A DNA stretch of 12,414 nt, from positions 1-12,414 of the forward strand of contig JAJZAG010000076.1 in NCBI GenBank assembly GCA_021799555.1, written 5' to 3'. The position numbers and the translations under genes are program-made. This document shows positions 1 to 7,227 of the stretch, one piece after another. Under the pieces are notes generated by a model. That model ran no database searches, had not been told where the DNA came from, and saw only the letters and a list, made by a program, of their open reading frames with translations. Numbering within the stretch: the stretch's first letter is position 1; the number at the start of each line of letters is the position of its first letter. The DNA is from Deltaproteobacteria bacterium. Its GTDB lineage: Bacteria > Desulfobacterota > Binatia > Binatales > Binataceae.

Positions 1-2
1 TT

Positions 3-179
3 GGGTTGCACGCGCTCGCGCGCGGAGATCGGCGCGGGGCACGGCGCGCATTTGCCGCTGCGCTGCACATTGATCCGTGGCGAGCGAAAAATTATCTTCG
101 CTGGCTAAGAACATTCCTGCCCGACGCGCTCGTGCGGATAGGGTCTGGCGCAGGCTCTCGAAAATCCGGCCGACCGTAG
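3..179 (+). CDS. 3' end of a gene, possibly a family 2 glycosyltransferase (5'-truncated)
   Basis: Frame 3 is open from the left edge to a TAG at 177-179 and gives 58 residues. The pattern LARGDRRGARRAFAAAL, then DPWRAKNYLRWL and FLPDALVR, is rich in Ala, Arg and Leu. It resembles the helical C-terminal tail of many bacterial family 2 glycosyltransferases, which often ends in a GD..AR..F..AL..P....K..LR.L...LP pattern. That is recalled family resemblance; no catalytic motif is in the window. A sulfotransferase follows 72 bases downstream on the same strand, which would suit a glycan-modification cluster. A second open frame (frame 2, from GTG 77 to TGA 248-250) overlaps this one, so the true end of the upstream protein is uncertain. 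A frameshift between the two frames cannot be excluded. Confidence 0.45.
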   Translation, partial: GLHALARGDRRGARRAFAAALHIDPWRAKNYLRWLRTFLPDALVRIGSGAGSRKSGRP

Positions 180-251
180 ATGCTTGGCAGGCCTTCCCGG
201 AGTTGTTAGCTTCGCGCCACATGAAAATCGTTTTCGAGCGTCTGGGCTGAC

Positions 252-1130
252 ATGAGTCCGTCTGAAATGCGCCGGATGCCCGATTTTATCGGCGTGGGAC
301 CTCCGCGCACCGCGACCACGTGGCTATATGAAGTTCTGCATGGGCACGTAGGATTTTCCGACTTTCGCAAGGAGACGGATTTCTTTACGCGCTTTTACGA
401 CCGCGGGCTGGACTGGTACCTGCAGTACTTCGCTGCGTGTCCGCGCGATTTGCCAATGGGCGAGATGTCGCCGTTATATTTCGCGTCGGACGACGCGCGT
501 GCGCGGATTCGTGAGGTAATCCCGCGATGCAGGATAATCTGCTCGTTTCGCGATCCGGTCGATCGCGCATGGTCGCATTGGCGGCTGCTTGCGCGCAGCT
601 TGCGCACCCGGGTCGAGTTCGATCATGCCTTTGAGCGCTTGCGCGATGTTCGGGAATCAAGCCGGTACGGACATTACACGGCCAAGTGGATCGAAGCCTT
701 CGGGCGGGAAAATGTTTTGCTGCTGTTCTATGAAGACCTCGAAAACGATCCGCAGACATTCGTCGATTCGGTATGCGACTTCATCGGTGCTCCACGCTTT
801 GTCCTGAAGGATTCTCCGGTAGCGCAAAAACGGGTTCATTCGGTCCCGTCGCGCGCGCTGCATCCGATGCTGGCGCGCAACGTTCGTAACGCGATCGGAT
901 GGCTCAATGACCGCCGGATGCACCGCGCCGCGAGAATTATCAGAAAGAGCCCGTTATGGCGTTATTCGTTCGAGGGAGGAGAAACCTTTGCGCGCCCCTC
1001 GCGCGAAGTTGCGGCGGCGATCCGCGACTCTCTCAAGGGAGAGATCGAACATCTCGAGCAGATCAGTCAACGCGATCTGTCGGGGTGGAAAACGGGTAGC
1101 GCGCAAAGCCACAAGAGTGACGCCGGTTGA
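252..1130 (+). CDS. Sulfotransferase domain protein (PAPS-dependent)
   Basis: This 292-residue protein should transfer sulfate from PAPS to a hydroxyl or amino group, probably of a glycan or lipid; the acceptor cannot be read from sequence. The 5'-phosphosulfate loop is GPPRTATTWL at about residues 16-25, followed by KETDFF at 40-45. GEMSPLYF (70-77) lies where these enzymes hold substrate. The 3'-phosphate-binding stretch SFRDPVDRAWSHWRL is at 98-112. Later YGHYTAKWIEAFGRENVLLL (139-158) and YEDLENDP (160-167) match the usual fold order. Length is normal for bacterial members. There is no signal peptide, so the protein is probably cytoplasmic. Frame 3 has a stop at 222-224 and no earlier start, so ATG 252 is the first possible start; ATG 267 and 276 are alternatives. 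No clear Shine-Dalgarno is seen. It converges on the sigma-54 activator gene 42 bases away. Confidence 0.88.
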   Translation: MSPSEMRRMPDFIGVGPPRTATTWLYEVLHGHVGFSDFRKETDFFTRFYDRGLDWYLQYFAACPRDLPMGEMSPLYFASDDARARIREVIPRCRIICSFRDPVDRAWSHWRLLARSLRTRVEFDHAFERLRDVRESSRYGHYTAKWIEAFGRENVLLLFYEDLENDPQTFVDSVCDFIGAPRFVLKDSPVAQKRVHSVPSRALHPMLARNVRNAIGWLNDRRMHRAARIIRKSPLWRYSFEGGETFARPSREVAAAIRDSLKGEIEHLEQISQRDLSGWKTGSAQSHKSDAG

Positions 1131-1172
1131 AATTCTCAGCCTGGCATCCGCGCGCCCGGTACGGATCCAAAG

Positions 1173-2411
1173 TTAGGCCGGACCAGGAGCTTTGCGCAGA
1201 TTCCTGTACGCGCGACCCTCGCCAAGCCCGTAGCGATTGAGCATCCGATAAACCGTGTAACGTGAGACGCCCAGCAATTCCGCGGCGCGATGACAATTGC
1301 CTCCGGCAGCTTCGAGGGCGCGCAATAGCGCGATCTTTGAGGCCTCACGAATCACTGCGTCGAGCGCGTATGGCCAGGCCTGTTTGTCGTTATGCTCAGG
1401 CGTCACGGCTGGCTGAGTTGCGTCGAGCGCGTCGGCCGCTATCGAGATCGAGGAGGCTTTCGCTGAAGCGGACGGTGGCGTCGTTCCGTACACGTGATCG
1501 GGCAAATCTTCGGCGATCAGGCTGTTGGTTTCGGCAAGGATGACCGCGCTTTCTATAGCGTGAGCCAGCTCACGCACGTTGCCAGGCCATCCGTACGCTA
1601 GTAGCGCGTCAAGCGCGCGCCGTTCGACATGAGTGATCGATTTGCCGAAGAGGTGATTGTAGTGCTCAACAAAGTGCGCGACGAAGGCGGGAATTGCCTC
1701 ACGCCTTTCGCGCAGTGGCGGCAGGAAAATGGCCGCTGTGTTGAGCCGATAGAATAGATCGTCCCGAAACTCCCCGCTCTTCGTCATCGCGCGAAGATCG
1801 CGATTTGTTGCGGCAACCAATCGGATATCCACCTTATAGCTATGAGTCGAGCCGACCGGTTGAATTTCGTGGGTCTCAACGGCGCGTAACAGCTTGGGTT
1901 GGAGTTTGAGTGGCAACTCTCCAATTTCATCAAGGAACAAAGTTCCACCGCTGGCCGAACGGAAATAACCCACCGCGTCCTCGCGCGCGTCGGTGAAGGC
2001 GCCCTTTACGTGTCCAAAGAGTTGCGATTCAGCGAGCGAATCCACCAGGTTGGAGCAGTTGAAAGTCACAAAGGGTCCGTTGGGCGTCGGCCCCAGCGTG
2101 TGCAGAGCTCGCGCAACGAGTTCCTTGCCGGTGCCGGATTCTCCGTGGACCAGAACGGTAGCCTTGTAAGGGCTCAGCCTGGCGATCGTCTTGAGAATCT
2201 TGCGCACATGCGCCGATCGCACCAACATTCCGCCGATGCGCTCCGACCCCTGCGCCAGGGTGTCCAAGCCGATTCGGTTAGACGCAGATGGGTTCGTCTC
2301 GAAGTGTTGCCGATGCGCCGGACTATGCTTGGCGGCCTCGGCCGCCGTGTCCTCGCTGTGAGCCATAACATCCCCCCGCGGTGTCCCCGCCGCGAGCCTA
2401 CTCTCTGTCAT
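1173..2411 (-). CDS. Sigma-54-dependent transcriptional activator (AAA+ enhancer-binding protein, no receiver domain)
   Basis: This 412-residue protein uses ATP hydrolysis to remodel sigma-54 RNA polymerase. Residues 1-60 are low in complexity with no recognisable receiver, GAF or PAS domain. The AAA+ core shows Walker A GESGTGKE (90-97), the L1 sigma-54-contact motif as GAFTDA (137-142; usual consensus GAFTGA), Walker B GGTLFLDE (155-162), RLVAATNRDL (197-206), the arginine-finger stretch EFRDDLFYRLN (214-224) and WPGNVREL (275-282). A Fis-type helix-turn-helix lies at about 358-395 (AAGGNCHRAAELLGVSRYTV). The GAFTDA form occurs in other family members as I recall, so it need not mean loss of function. 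The second ATG (codon 16, complement of 2364-2366) has a strong GGGGGG about 5 bases upstream, whereas ATG 2411 has no clear ribosome site, so the protein may really be 397 residues. Target genes are not evident in the window. Confidence 0.93.
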   Translation of the reverse strand: MTESRLAAGTPRGDVMAHSEDTAAEAAKHSPAHRQHFETNPSASNRIGLDTLAQGSERIGGMLVRSAHVRKILKTIARLSPYKATVLVHGESGTGKELVARALHTLGPTPNGPFVTFNCSNLVDSLAESQLFGHVKGAFTDAREDAVGYFRSASGGTLFLDEIGELPLKLQPKLLRAVETHEIQPVGSTHSYKVDIRLVAATNRDLRAMTKSGEFRDDLFYRLNTAAIFLPPLRERREAIPAFVAHFVEHYNHLFGKSITHVERRALDALLAYGWPGNVRELAHAIESAVILAETNSLIAEDLPDHVYGTTPPSASAKASSISIAADALDATQPAVTPEHNDKQAWPYALDAVIREASKIALLRALEAAGGNCHRAAELLGVSRYTVYRMLNRYGLGEGRAYRNLRKAPGPA

Positions 2412-2440
2412 AAAGGCAGAGCTACATGTTGTAGGAAAAT

Positions 2441-2470
2441 GATATATTCTAGGCGAGCGTAGTCTGTCAA
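2441..2470 (-). promoter_or_regulatory. Sigma-70-type promoter for the sigma-54 activator gene
   Basis: On the minus strand a perfect -35 TTGACA (complement of 2465-2470) is followed, after 18 bases, by TATATC (complement of 2441-2446; 4 of 6 matches to TATAAT). Shifted -10 choices in the same AT-rich patch are possible. Transcription would start near 2434, leaving about 22 bases to ATG 2411 or about 68 to the better-served ATG at 2366. The -35 is exact and well placed; the -10 is only fair. Confidence 0.55.
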
Positions 2471-2473
2471 GTG

Positions 2474-2699
2474 CAGTAGTCGTATTTTTTGGATTCGCTT
2501 GAGCGAAAGCGGGTTGTATTTGGCACTACCGTCGGCGGTCCGGCTCCGGAAGGAAGCTCAAGGTCCGGGAAATGCCCCGAATTTGGAGAGATAAGTTGAT
2601 TGCTCGCATCGATGGCGCTGCTGCGCCTGGCGGGGAGTAGTCGCCCGGACTTCCAAAGCGCGCGATTCCCTGTAAACATCGCATTTCTGGCAATCATGG
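2474..2699. other. Intergenic stretch between the activator promoter and tRNA-Lys
   Basis: No gene is supported here. The stretch holds a 14-base inverted repeat, TTCGCT-TG-AGCGAA, just after a T-run, and a lone TGGCAC at 2521-2526 without a matching -12 element. The promoter for the tRNA should lie at the right end, but I see no convincing -35/-10 pair there. Confidence 0.5.
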
Positions 2700-2773
2700 G
2701 AGCCGTTAGCTCAGGCAGGTAGAGCATCTGACTTTTAATCAGAGGGTCCCGGGTTCGAGTCCCGGACGGCTCA
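2700..2773 (+). tRNA. tRNA-Lys (anticodon UUU)
   Basis: A complete cloverleaf can be drawn. The acceptor stem GAGCCGT (2700-2706) pairs fully with ACGGCTC (2766-2772). The D-stem is GCTC/GAGC (2709-2712 and 2722-2725). The anticodon stem TCTGA/TCAGA (2727-2731 and 2739-2743) encloses loop CTTTTAA with anticodon TTT at 2734-2736. The T-stem CCGGG/CCCGG encloses TTCGAGT (2754-2760). The discriminator is A2773, followed by CAAAA, so the CCA end is not encoded and must be added after transcription. The gene lies alone, 137 bases before cobQ on the same strand. Confidence 0.97.
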
Positions 2774-2910
2774 CAAAATGACCCTTTAATTTCGGGGAGT
2801 TTTCCCGCTCGCGCCAGGTGTCTATGTTGCTGCGCGAACTTAAGCGTGCATGAAGGACCGTGGACCGAGACAGCAGCTGCTCTGCGGGCAGCCGGAGAAT
2901 TCGGATTGTG

Positions 2911-4449
2911 ATGCGCGCTAAAGCGCTGATGGTGATGGGAACCGCCTCTGACGTCGGCAAGAGTGTCGTTGTGACGGCTCTCGGCCGCTCGTTTGCCCGC
3001 ACGGGAATCAGCGTTGCGCCGTTCAAGTCGCAGAATATGTCGAACAATGCCGCAGTGTGTGCGGACGGTGGTGAGATCGGGCGAGCCCAAGCGGTCCAAG
3101 CCGAAGCATGTGGCCTGCAACCAAGCGTCGACATGAACCCCGTTCTGCTGAAGCCCGAAAGCGAACTCGGATGTCAGGTTGTTATTGCCGGACGGCCGCG
3201 TTTTCATATGAAAGCACGGGATCACGAGAGCTACCGAAGCCGGGCGTGGCCAGAGATAGTCGCTAGTTACGAGCGACTCGCGCGGAAACACGATTTGATC
3301 GTAATCGAAGGCGCCGGCGGCGCTGCCGAGATCAATCTGCGCGATCGGGACATCGTCAACTGGGCGATCGCTGAGCTTGCCGACGCGCCCGTCTTGCTCG
3401 TTTCTGATATCGACAAGGGAGGAGCGCTCGCGTCAATCGTCGGGACGATTGAGCTTATAGCGCCGGCTGAGCGGCGGCGGATAGCGGGAATTCTGATCAA
3501 CAAGTTTCGCGGTGATATCACGCTGCTCGAACCGGGTCTGAAGCTTCTCGAAGAGCGCACCGGAGTTCCCGTCCTTGGCGTGCTGCCGTATCAGCACGAA
3601 CTGGGAATCGCACAGGAGGATTCCGCAGGGCTCGAAGGCCGCCCGATTCGCGTCAACACGGCGGCGGTGAGCGTAGGAGTAGTGCGGCTTCCCCGGATAT
3701 CGAACTTCACCGATTTCGAAGCGCTCGAGACCGAAGCTGACATCGCGCTGCATTATGTCAGCGACCCCCTCGCGGCGCCCGCCGTCGATGTGCTTGTGTT
3801 GCCCGGGTCGAAGAATACGGTCGCCGATTTATCATGGCTGCGCGAGTGCGGCTGGGAAGACTATATCGTACGCCATCTGCGCCGCTCGGGCTGGATACTC
3901 GGGGTTTGTGGCGGTTACCAGATGCTCGGGACCCGAATCGTTGATCCCGACGGTGTCGAAAGCTTCCGCCCGATAACGACCGGTCTGGGATTGCTCGATA
4001 TCGAAACGATTTTTGAGTCCGGAAAAATCACTGAGCGAATCTCAGGAGTGCATTTGCCTACCGGCCTTGCGATCGAAGGGTACGAGATTCACTCAGGACG
4101 AATCAGCGGCGTAAACGCTTCTAACGCGCTTTTCAAGGTACGGAGGTCAGGCGCGGACGGTGCCGAGATTTTTGACGGAGCGAGTTCGGGAGACGGCAGG
4201 ATCATCGGCACAACCATTCATGGCCTTTTCGACTCGGCCGCGTTCCGCCGTAATTTTATTGACAATGTTCGGTCTTCCAAGGGACTGTCCCCGTTAGGGA
4301 CGACTGCGGTGGCCGAAGCGAAAGACGAGCGCTTTGCCGCTTTCGATCGAATCGCGGACGTGTTGGAGCGGCATATTGATATGTCGCGCGTCGCGGCGCT
4401 TGCGGGCGTGCGATGGGCGCCAGGCACGATCCACGCGGCGCAAGTTTGA
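2911..4449 (+). CDS. cobQ: Cobyric acid synthase (adenosylcobyrinate a,c-diamide amidotransferase)
   Basis: CobQ/CbiP uses ATP and glutamine to amidate the b, d, e and g carboxylates of adenosylcobyrinic acid a,c-diamide, giving adenosylcobyric acid in the cytoplasm. Numbered from ATG 2911 (512 residues), the N-terminal dethiobiotin-synthetase-like ATPase domain begins at once with LMVMGTASDVGKS (P-loop at 10-18), then FKSQNMSNNA (38-47), EIGRAQAVQAEA and DMNPVLLKP (74-82). The C-terminal class I glutamine amidotransferase domain carries the nucleophile in GVCGGYQMLG (Cys333) and the catalytic His in TTIHGLFD (His437). Length is typical. GTG 2908 lies better spaced from GGAG (2894-2897) and is an equally good start. 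A GTG at 2860 would add 17 residues not expected in the family. It is first in a three-gene cobalamin unit, with cbiB 24 bases downstream. Confidence 0.96.
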   Translation: MRAKALMVMGTASDVGKSVVVTALGRSFARTGISVAPFKSQNMSNNAAVCADGGEIGRAQAVQAEACGLQPSVDMNPVLLKPESELGCQVVIAGRPRFHMKARDHESYRSRAWPEIVASYERLARKHDLIVIEGAGGAAEINLRDRDIVNWAIAELADAPVLLVSDIDKGGALASIVGTIELIAPAERRRIAGILINKFRGDITLLEPGLKLLEERTGVPVLGVLPYQHELGIAQEDSAGLEGRPIRVNTAAVSVGVVRLPRISNFTDFEALETEADIALHYVSDPLAAPAVDVLVLPGSKNTVADLSWLRECGWEDYIVRHLRRSGWILGVCGGYQMLGTRIVDPDGVESFRPITTGLGLLDIETIFESGKITERISGVHLPTGLAIEGYEIHSGRISGVNASNALFKVRRSGADGAEIFDGASSGDGRIIGTTIHGLFDSAAFRRNFIDNVRSSKGLSPLGTTAVAEAKDERFAAFDRIADVLERHIDMSRVAALAGVRWAPGTIHAAQV

Positions 4450-4473
4450 GCCTCTCTGACGGATCGATCGACG

Positions 4474-5445
4474 ATGGCGGCGAACGCTCTCTACATGTCC
4501 GCACCTTTGATAGTTGTTGTGCTGATTATCGATTACCTGGCCGGAGATCCCTCTTGGTTGCCGCATCCGGTGAGATTCATCGGACGTGCAATCGCTTGGG
4601 GCGACGCGCATCTATGGTCCGGTCACCCGCAACGGGATTTTATAGCCGGATTGATTCTTGCTGTCGGCGTAACGGTTCTGGCCGCGGGAAGCGTTTGGGC
4701 AGGAATCGCATTGTGCGGGCAAGCCGCTTGGTGGCTTGCGACACTGGCCGCGGTGATTGTTGCCTGGACGACGATCGCGATGCGCGGGCTCGACGATGCG
4801 GCACAAGAAGTCGAGCGAACGCTCCTAAGCGGCGATGATGCCGCCGCGCGCGCAGCCATCCCAGCTTTGGTCGGCCGCGACCCGCATCGACTGGATAGAA
4901 CGGATCTCGTCGCGGCAACCGTTGAATCCGTGGCGGAGAATTTCAACGACGGAGTTGTGGCTCCGCTATTCTTCCTGTTCCTGGGCGGACCCGTTTGCGC
5001 GATGGGCTACAAGGCAATTAACACGCTCGACTCGATGATTGGATATCGAAACGACCGTTACGTCTATTTCGGTCGTGCGGCAGCTCGCCTCGACGACGCA
5101 GCGAATTATATTGCCGCGCGCCTGTCGGCATTATGCATCATCGCCGCCGCAGCGTTGGTCACCGCTCGCGCGGGTTCCGCTCTGAAGACATGTCTGGCCG
5201 ACGCGCGCAAGCATGCCAGCCCGAATGCAGGATATCCGGAAGCGGCGATGGCTGGCGCGCTGGGAATCAAACTGGGCGGTGACGCGATTTATGCTGGCGA
5301 AGTCGAGCATCGACCGATTCTGGACGGAGGGAATCGCGCGATAGCTGCCGAAGACATCACGACCGCCCGGCAAATATTGCATTGTGGGTGCGTAATCGCC
5401 GTGGTCGGATTCTCCCTGCTCCGAATAGTTCTGGTGCGGCTATGA
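4474..5445 (+). CDS. cbiB: Adenosylcobinamide-phosphate synthase CbiB (inner membrane)
   Basis: CbiB (named CobD in aerobic-pathway nomenclature) condenses adenosylcobyric acid with (R)-1-amino-2-propanol phosphate to give adenosylcobinamide phosphate. The 323-residue protein has the family signatures in order: DYLAGDPSWLPHPVRFIG (20-37), VESVAENFNDGVVAPLFF (150-167), KAINTLDSMIGYRNDRY (180-196) with FGRAAARLDD (199-208), and KHASPNAGYPEAAMAGALG (246-264). Hydrophobic segments near 10-20, 56-80, 84-101, 160-178, 215-232 and at the C-terminus fit a polytopic inner-membrane enzyme. Length is normal. ATG 4474 has little ribosome site, and ATG 4495 (codon 8) is possible. The stop codon overlaps the start of the next gene (ATGA at 5442-5445), which suggests translational coupling to the enzyme making its second substrate. 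Confidence 0.96.
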   Translation: MAANALYMSAPLIVVVLIIDYLAGDPSWLPHPVRFIGRAIAWGDAHLWSGHPQRDFIAGLILAVGVTVLAAGSVWAGIALCGQAAWWLATLAAVIVAWTTIAMRGLDDAAQEVERTLLSGDDAAARAAIPALVGRDPHRLDRTDLVAATVESVAENFNDGVVAPLFFLFLGGPVCAMGYKAINTLDSMIGYRNDRYVYFGRAAARLDDAANYIAARLSALCIIAAAALVTARAGSALKTCLADARKHASPNAGYPEAAMAGALGIKLGGDAIYAGEVEHRPILDGGNRAIAAEDITTARQILHCGCVIAVVGFSLLRIVLVRL

Positions 5446-6503
5446 TACGAAGAGATCGCGTGCATGGAGGGGGCGCGAGTGAAGGTGAAATTGACTTCAG
5501 CATCAGTATTAACCCGCTCGGTCCGCCGCCCTGCGCGTTGAAGGCATATGGGTCAGCCGCGGCGCGAATCGCGGTATATCCAGAGCCATATCCGCGGAAA
5601 CTTGAAGCGGCAGTCGCTAAGTGGCTCGGCGTGCCATCGGATTTTGTTCTTGCGGGCAATGGAAGCACCCAATTGATTTATCTCACCGCGCGGGTGTTCC
5701 GTCCGCGGCTGCCGGCTGTGGTTATCCCGACCTTCAGTGAGATCGCGAATAGCCTGATCGTCGGCGGCAGTGCACCTTTCGCGATAGCCACATCGAGGGA
5801 GAATGAATTTAATCTGGACCGTGACGCGGTAGTGGAAGTCCTTCGCTCAGGAGCCGATGCCGTATTCATCGGAAGACCGAATAGCCCCACCGGCTCGATG
5901 CTCGATATCGACGAAGCAGGCGCAATTGCAGCCGAATGTGCGCGTTACGGCGCATGGTGTGTGTTTGACGAAGCGTTTATTGAATTCGTACGCGGCGGGC
6001 GTTCCTGTGTCGAGTTCGTCAGGGCGAATCCGCGGGTTCTGGTCCTTCGCTCCCTGACCAAGATATTCGCAATCCCGGGATTGCGTCTCGGATACTTGGT
6101 AGCAAATCCCAACACGCTTAACCGGGTACGCGAGGCGATCGAGCCGTGGTCGGTGAACTCAATCGCAGACTGCGTCGCCCAAGCCTGCCTCGAAGTAGCC
6201 AACGATTTTATTCGCGAGACCTGCGACTATGTAGTCAAGGAGACGGTACGCTTACGCGAAGCCTTAGCGTCTACCTCAGTCGTTCATGCATACCCGTCGG
6301 CGGCGAACTTTCTGTTGCTCGAAGTGCCTTCTGAACGCTACCCGGACGAGTTTCAGTCCGCGCTGATGTCAAGCGGCATTAAGGTACGAAATTTACGGGA
6401 ACTTCCGGGGTGTTCGACGGGTACGTATCGCGTTGGGATCCGAAAGACTGCGGATAACAATCTGCTCGCGGACGCCGCGCGCGCATGGTGTTCGCTGCGA
6501 TGA
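5442..6503 (+). CDS. cobD: Threonine-phosphate decarboxylase CobD (PLP-dependent)
   Basis: This fold-type I PLP enzyme decarboxylates L-threonine O-3-phosphate to (R)-1-amino-2-propanol O-2-phosphate, the linker that CbiB attaches to cobyric acid. From ATG 5442 it has 353 residues, normal for the family. The N-terminus carries the CobD/CobC signature HGGG (8-11), then DFSISINPLGPP. Cofactor-site residues include Asn147 in GRPNSPTG, Asp176 in FDEAFIEF and the Schiff-base Lys207 in SLTKIFAIPGLRLGY. The C-terminal YRVGIRK probably holds the Arg that binds the carboxylate. Histidinol-phosphate aminotransferase is the nearest alternative, but the HGG/INPLGPP start and the cobalamin neighbours favour CobD. 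The frame is open back to about 5382, but ATG 5442 overlaps the cbiB stop as ATGA and gives the expected N-terminus. Confidence 0.94.
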   Translation: MIRRDRVHGGGASEGEIDFSISINPLGPPPCALKAYGSAAARIAVYPEPYPRKLEAAVAKWLGVPSDFVLAGNGSTQLIYLTARVFRPRLPAVVIPTFSEIANSLIVGGSAPFAIATSRENEFNLDRDAVVEVLRSGADAVFIGRPNSPTGSMLDIDEAGAIAAECARYGAWCVFDEAFIEFVRGGRSCVEFVRANPRVLVLRSLTKIFAIPGLRLGYLVANPNTLNRVREAIEPWSVNSIADCVAQACLEVANDFIRETCDYVVKETVRLREALASTSVVHAYPSAANFLLLEVPSERYPDEFQSALMSSGIKVRNLRELPGCSTGTYRVGIRKTADNNLLADAARAWCSLR

Positions 6504-6520
6504 AGTGAGAATCTCGCGAG

Positions 6521-6553
6521 CATCGGCCGCGGTTCGTTGAGATGTTGCCGATG
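6521..6553. repeat. Inverted repeat just after cobD
   Basis: CATCGGC (6521-6527) and GCCGATG (6547-6553) are perfect 7-base inverted arms around a 19-base loop, starting 18 bases after the cobD stop. No T-run follows on either strand, so this is not a standard intrinsic terminator. It might act as a 3' stabilising hairpin or a weak terminator. Confidence 0.3.
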
Positions 6554-6561
6554 TGGAAAGC

Positions 6562-6888
6562 TTAGGGACCGACAGGCGGGCGCAATAACGCGGCGGCCTT
6601 GCGTAGCGTGAATCGCCCTCGGATTGCCTTCAGTACAGCTTGAGAAGCGCGCTTGGACAGCTTGCTCAGAGACGCAAGAGCTAGGCAATTCGTTCCCGTC
6701 GGGAGCGCTACTAATGTTGCATCGCGTTTTCGGATTCGAATATCTGCGCTCAATAGCCTTGCCGCGAGAGTTAGCCTCGATGAAGCCGGTAACCGATCTC
6801 GCCCGAATGCCGCGCGGCTAGATACCGATGCGTTGGCCTGAGCGCGTGACCGCATCAGAAGCAAATAGATCGCCAGCGCGGGACCCAT
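6562..6888 (-). CDS. Doubtful hypothetical ORF, 108 residues
   Basis: An ATG-initiated minus-strand frame starts with a hydrophobic stretch (GPALAIYLLLM) and continues Arg/Ala/Leu-rich and basic, ending LLRPPVGP. I do not recognise it. There is no ribosome site before ATG 6888, and third codon positions look less biased than in the flanking genes. In its favour, it fills otherwise empty space and runs in the same direction as the TetR gene upstream of it. The frame stays open about 75 bases upstream of the ATG without a clear start. It could be a remnant of a longer gene or chance. Confidence 0.18.
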   Translation of the reverse strand: MGPALAIYLLLMRSRAQANASVSSRAAFGRDRLPASSRLTLAARLLSADIRIRKRDATLVALPTGTNCLALASLSKLSKRASQAVLKAIRGRFTLRKAAALLRPPVGP

Positions 6889-7227
6889 CGCGATCGGCCC
6901 AGCCGCTGGACTGATAACGGTCTTCGACCGATGTCGTAAAGGCTCCCCGCGATTCAGTCATTCGATGAATCTCACGTGAAGAAATGCTGCCGCGGAGTTG
7001 ATCGCCGCTTCTGTGAGTAAAAGAGTCGTTCCGATTCACGCTAACATTACGGTTGAGCCTGATGGATAGGGACGCGTGGTCATCGCGATTCCGCGCAGAA
7101 AGAGACCGAATCGAGCGATGACGAAACCGAGGTCATGAGCGCGCGAGGGGTTTTAATCGATGCCGGAAACGTACTCTCAGCGGCCAGGAAGGCGTTCGCT
7201 GTGGCAGGCGACGGCGGTATCAGGGCG

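Larger units (their letters stand above)
6504..7227. other. Gene-poor interval between cobD and the TetR gene
   Basis: This stretch of about 720 bases has no ORF that I can assign to a family. It holds the inverted repeat at 6521-6553 and a weak minus-strand ORF at 6562-6888, listed separately. The other open frames are short and low in complexity. It could contain a decayed gene, a small RNA or simply spacer; the sequence alone does not say which. Confidence 0.5.

Noticed and set aside
1899..2462. Plus-strand frame of 187 codons
   Set aside because: Antisense to the sigma-54 activator, whose AAA+ motifs are unambiguous.
2521..2535. Possible sigma-54 promoter beginning TTGGCAC before the tRNA
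   Set aside because: After the right 5-base spacer the -12 element reads TCGG, lacking the essential GC.
2700..2773. tRNA-Lys as an integration site of a mobile element
   Set aside because: I found no second copy of the tRNA 3' end in the window, and no integrase or phage genes.
2774..2907. Cobalamin riboswitch before cobQ
   Set aside because: None of the conserved B12-box or core blocks is visible, and the space is too short for the full fold together with an expression platform.
2467..3291. Long minus-strand open frame (274 codons) across the tRNA and the start of cobQ
   Set aside because: It contains the antisense translation of tRNA-Lys (GTRTRDPLIKSQMLYLPELT), a well-known spurious protein, and otherwise runs antisense to cobQ. 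The tRNA folds perfectly and cobQ is certain.
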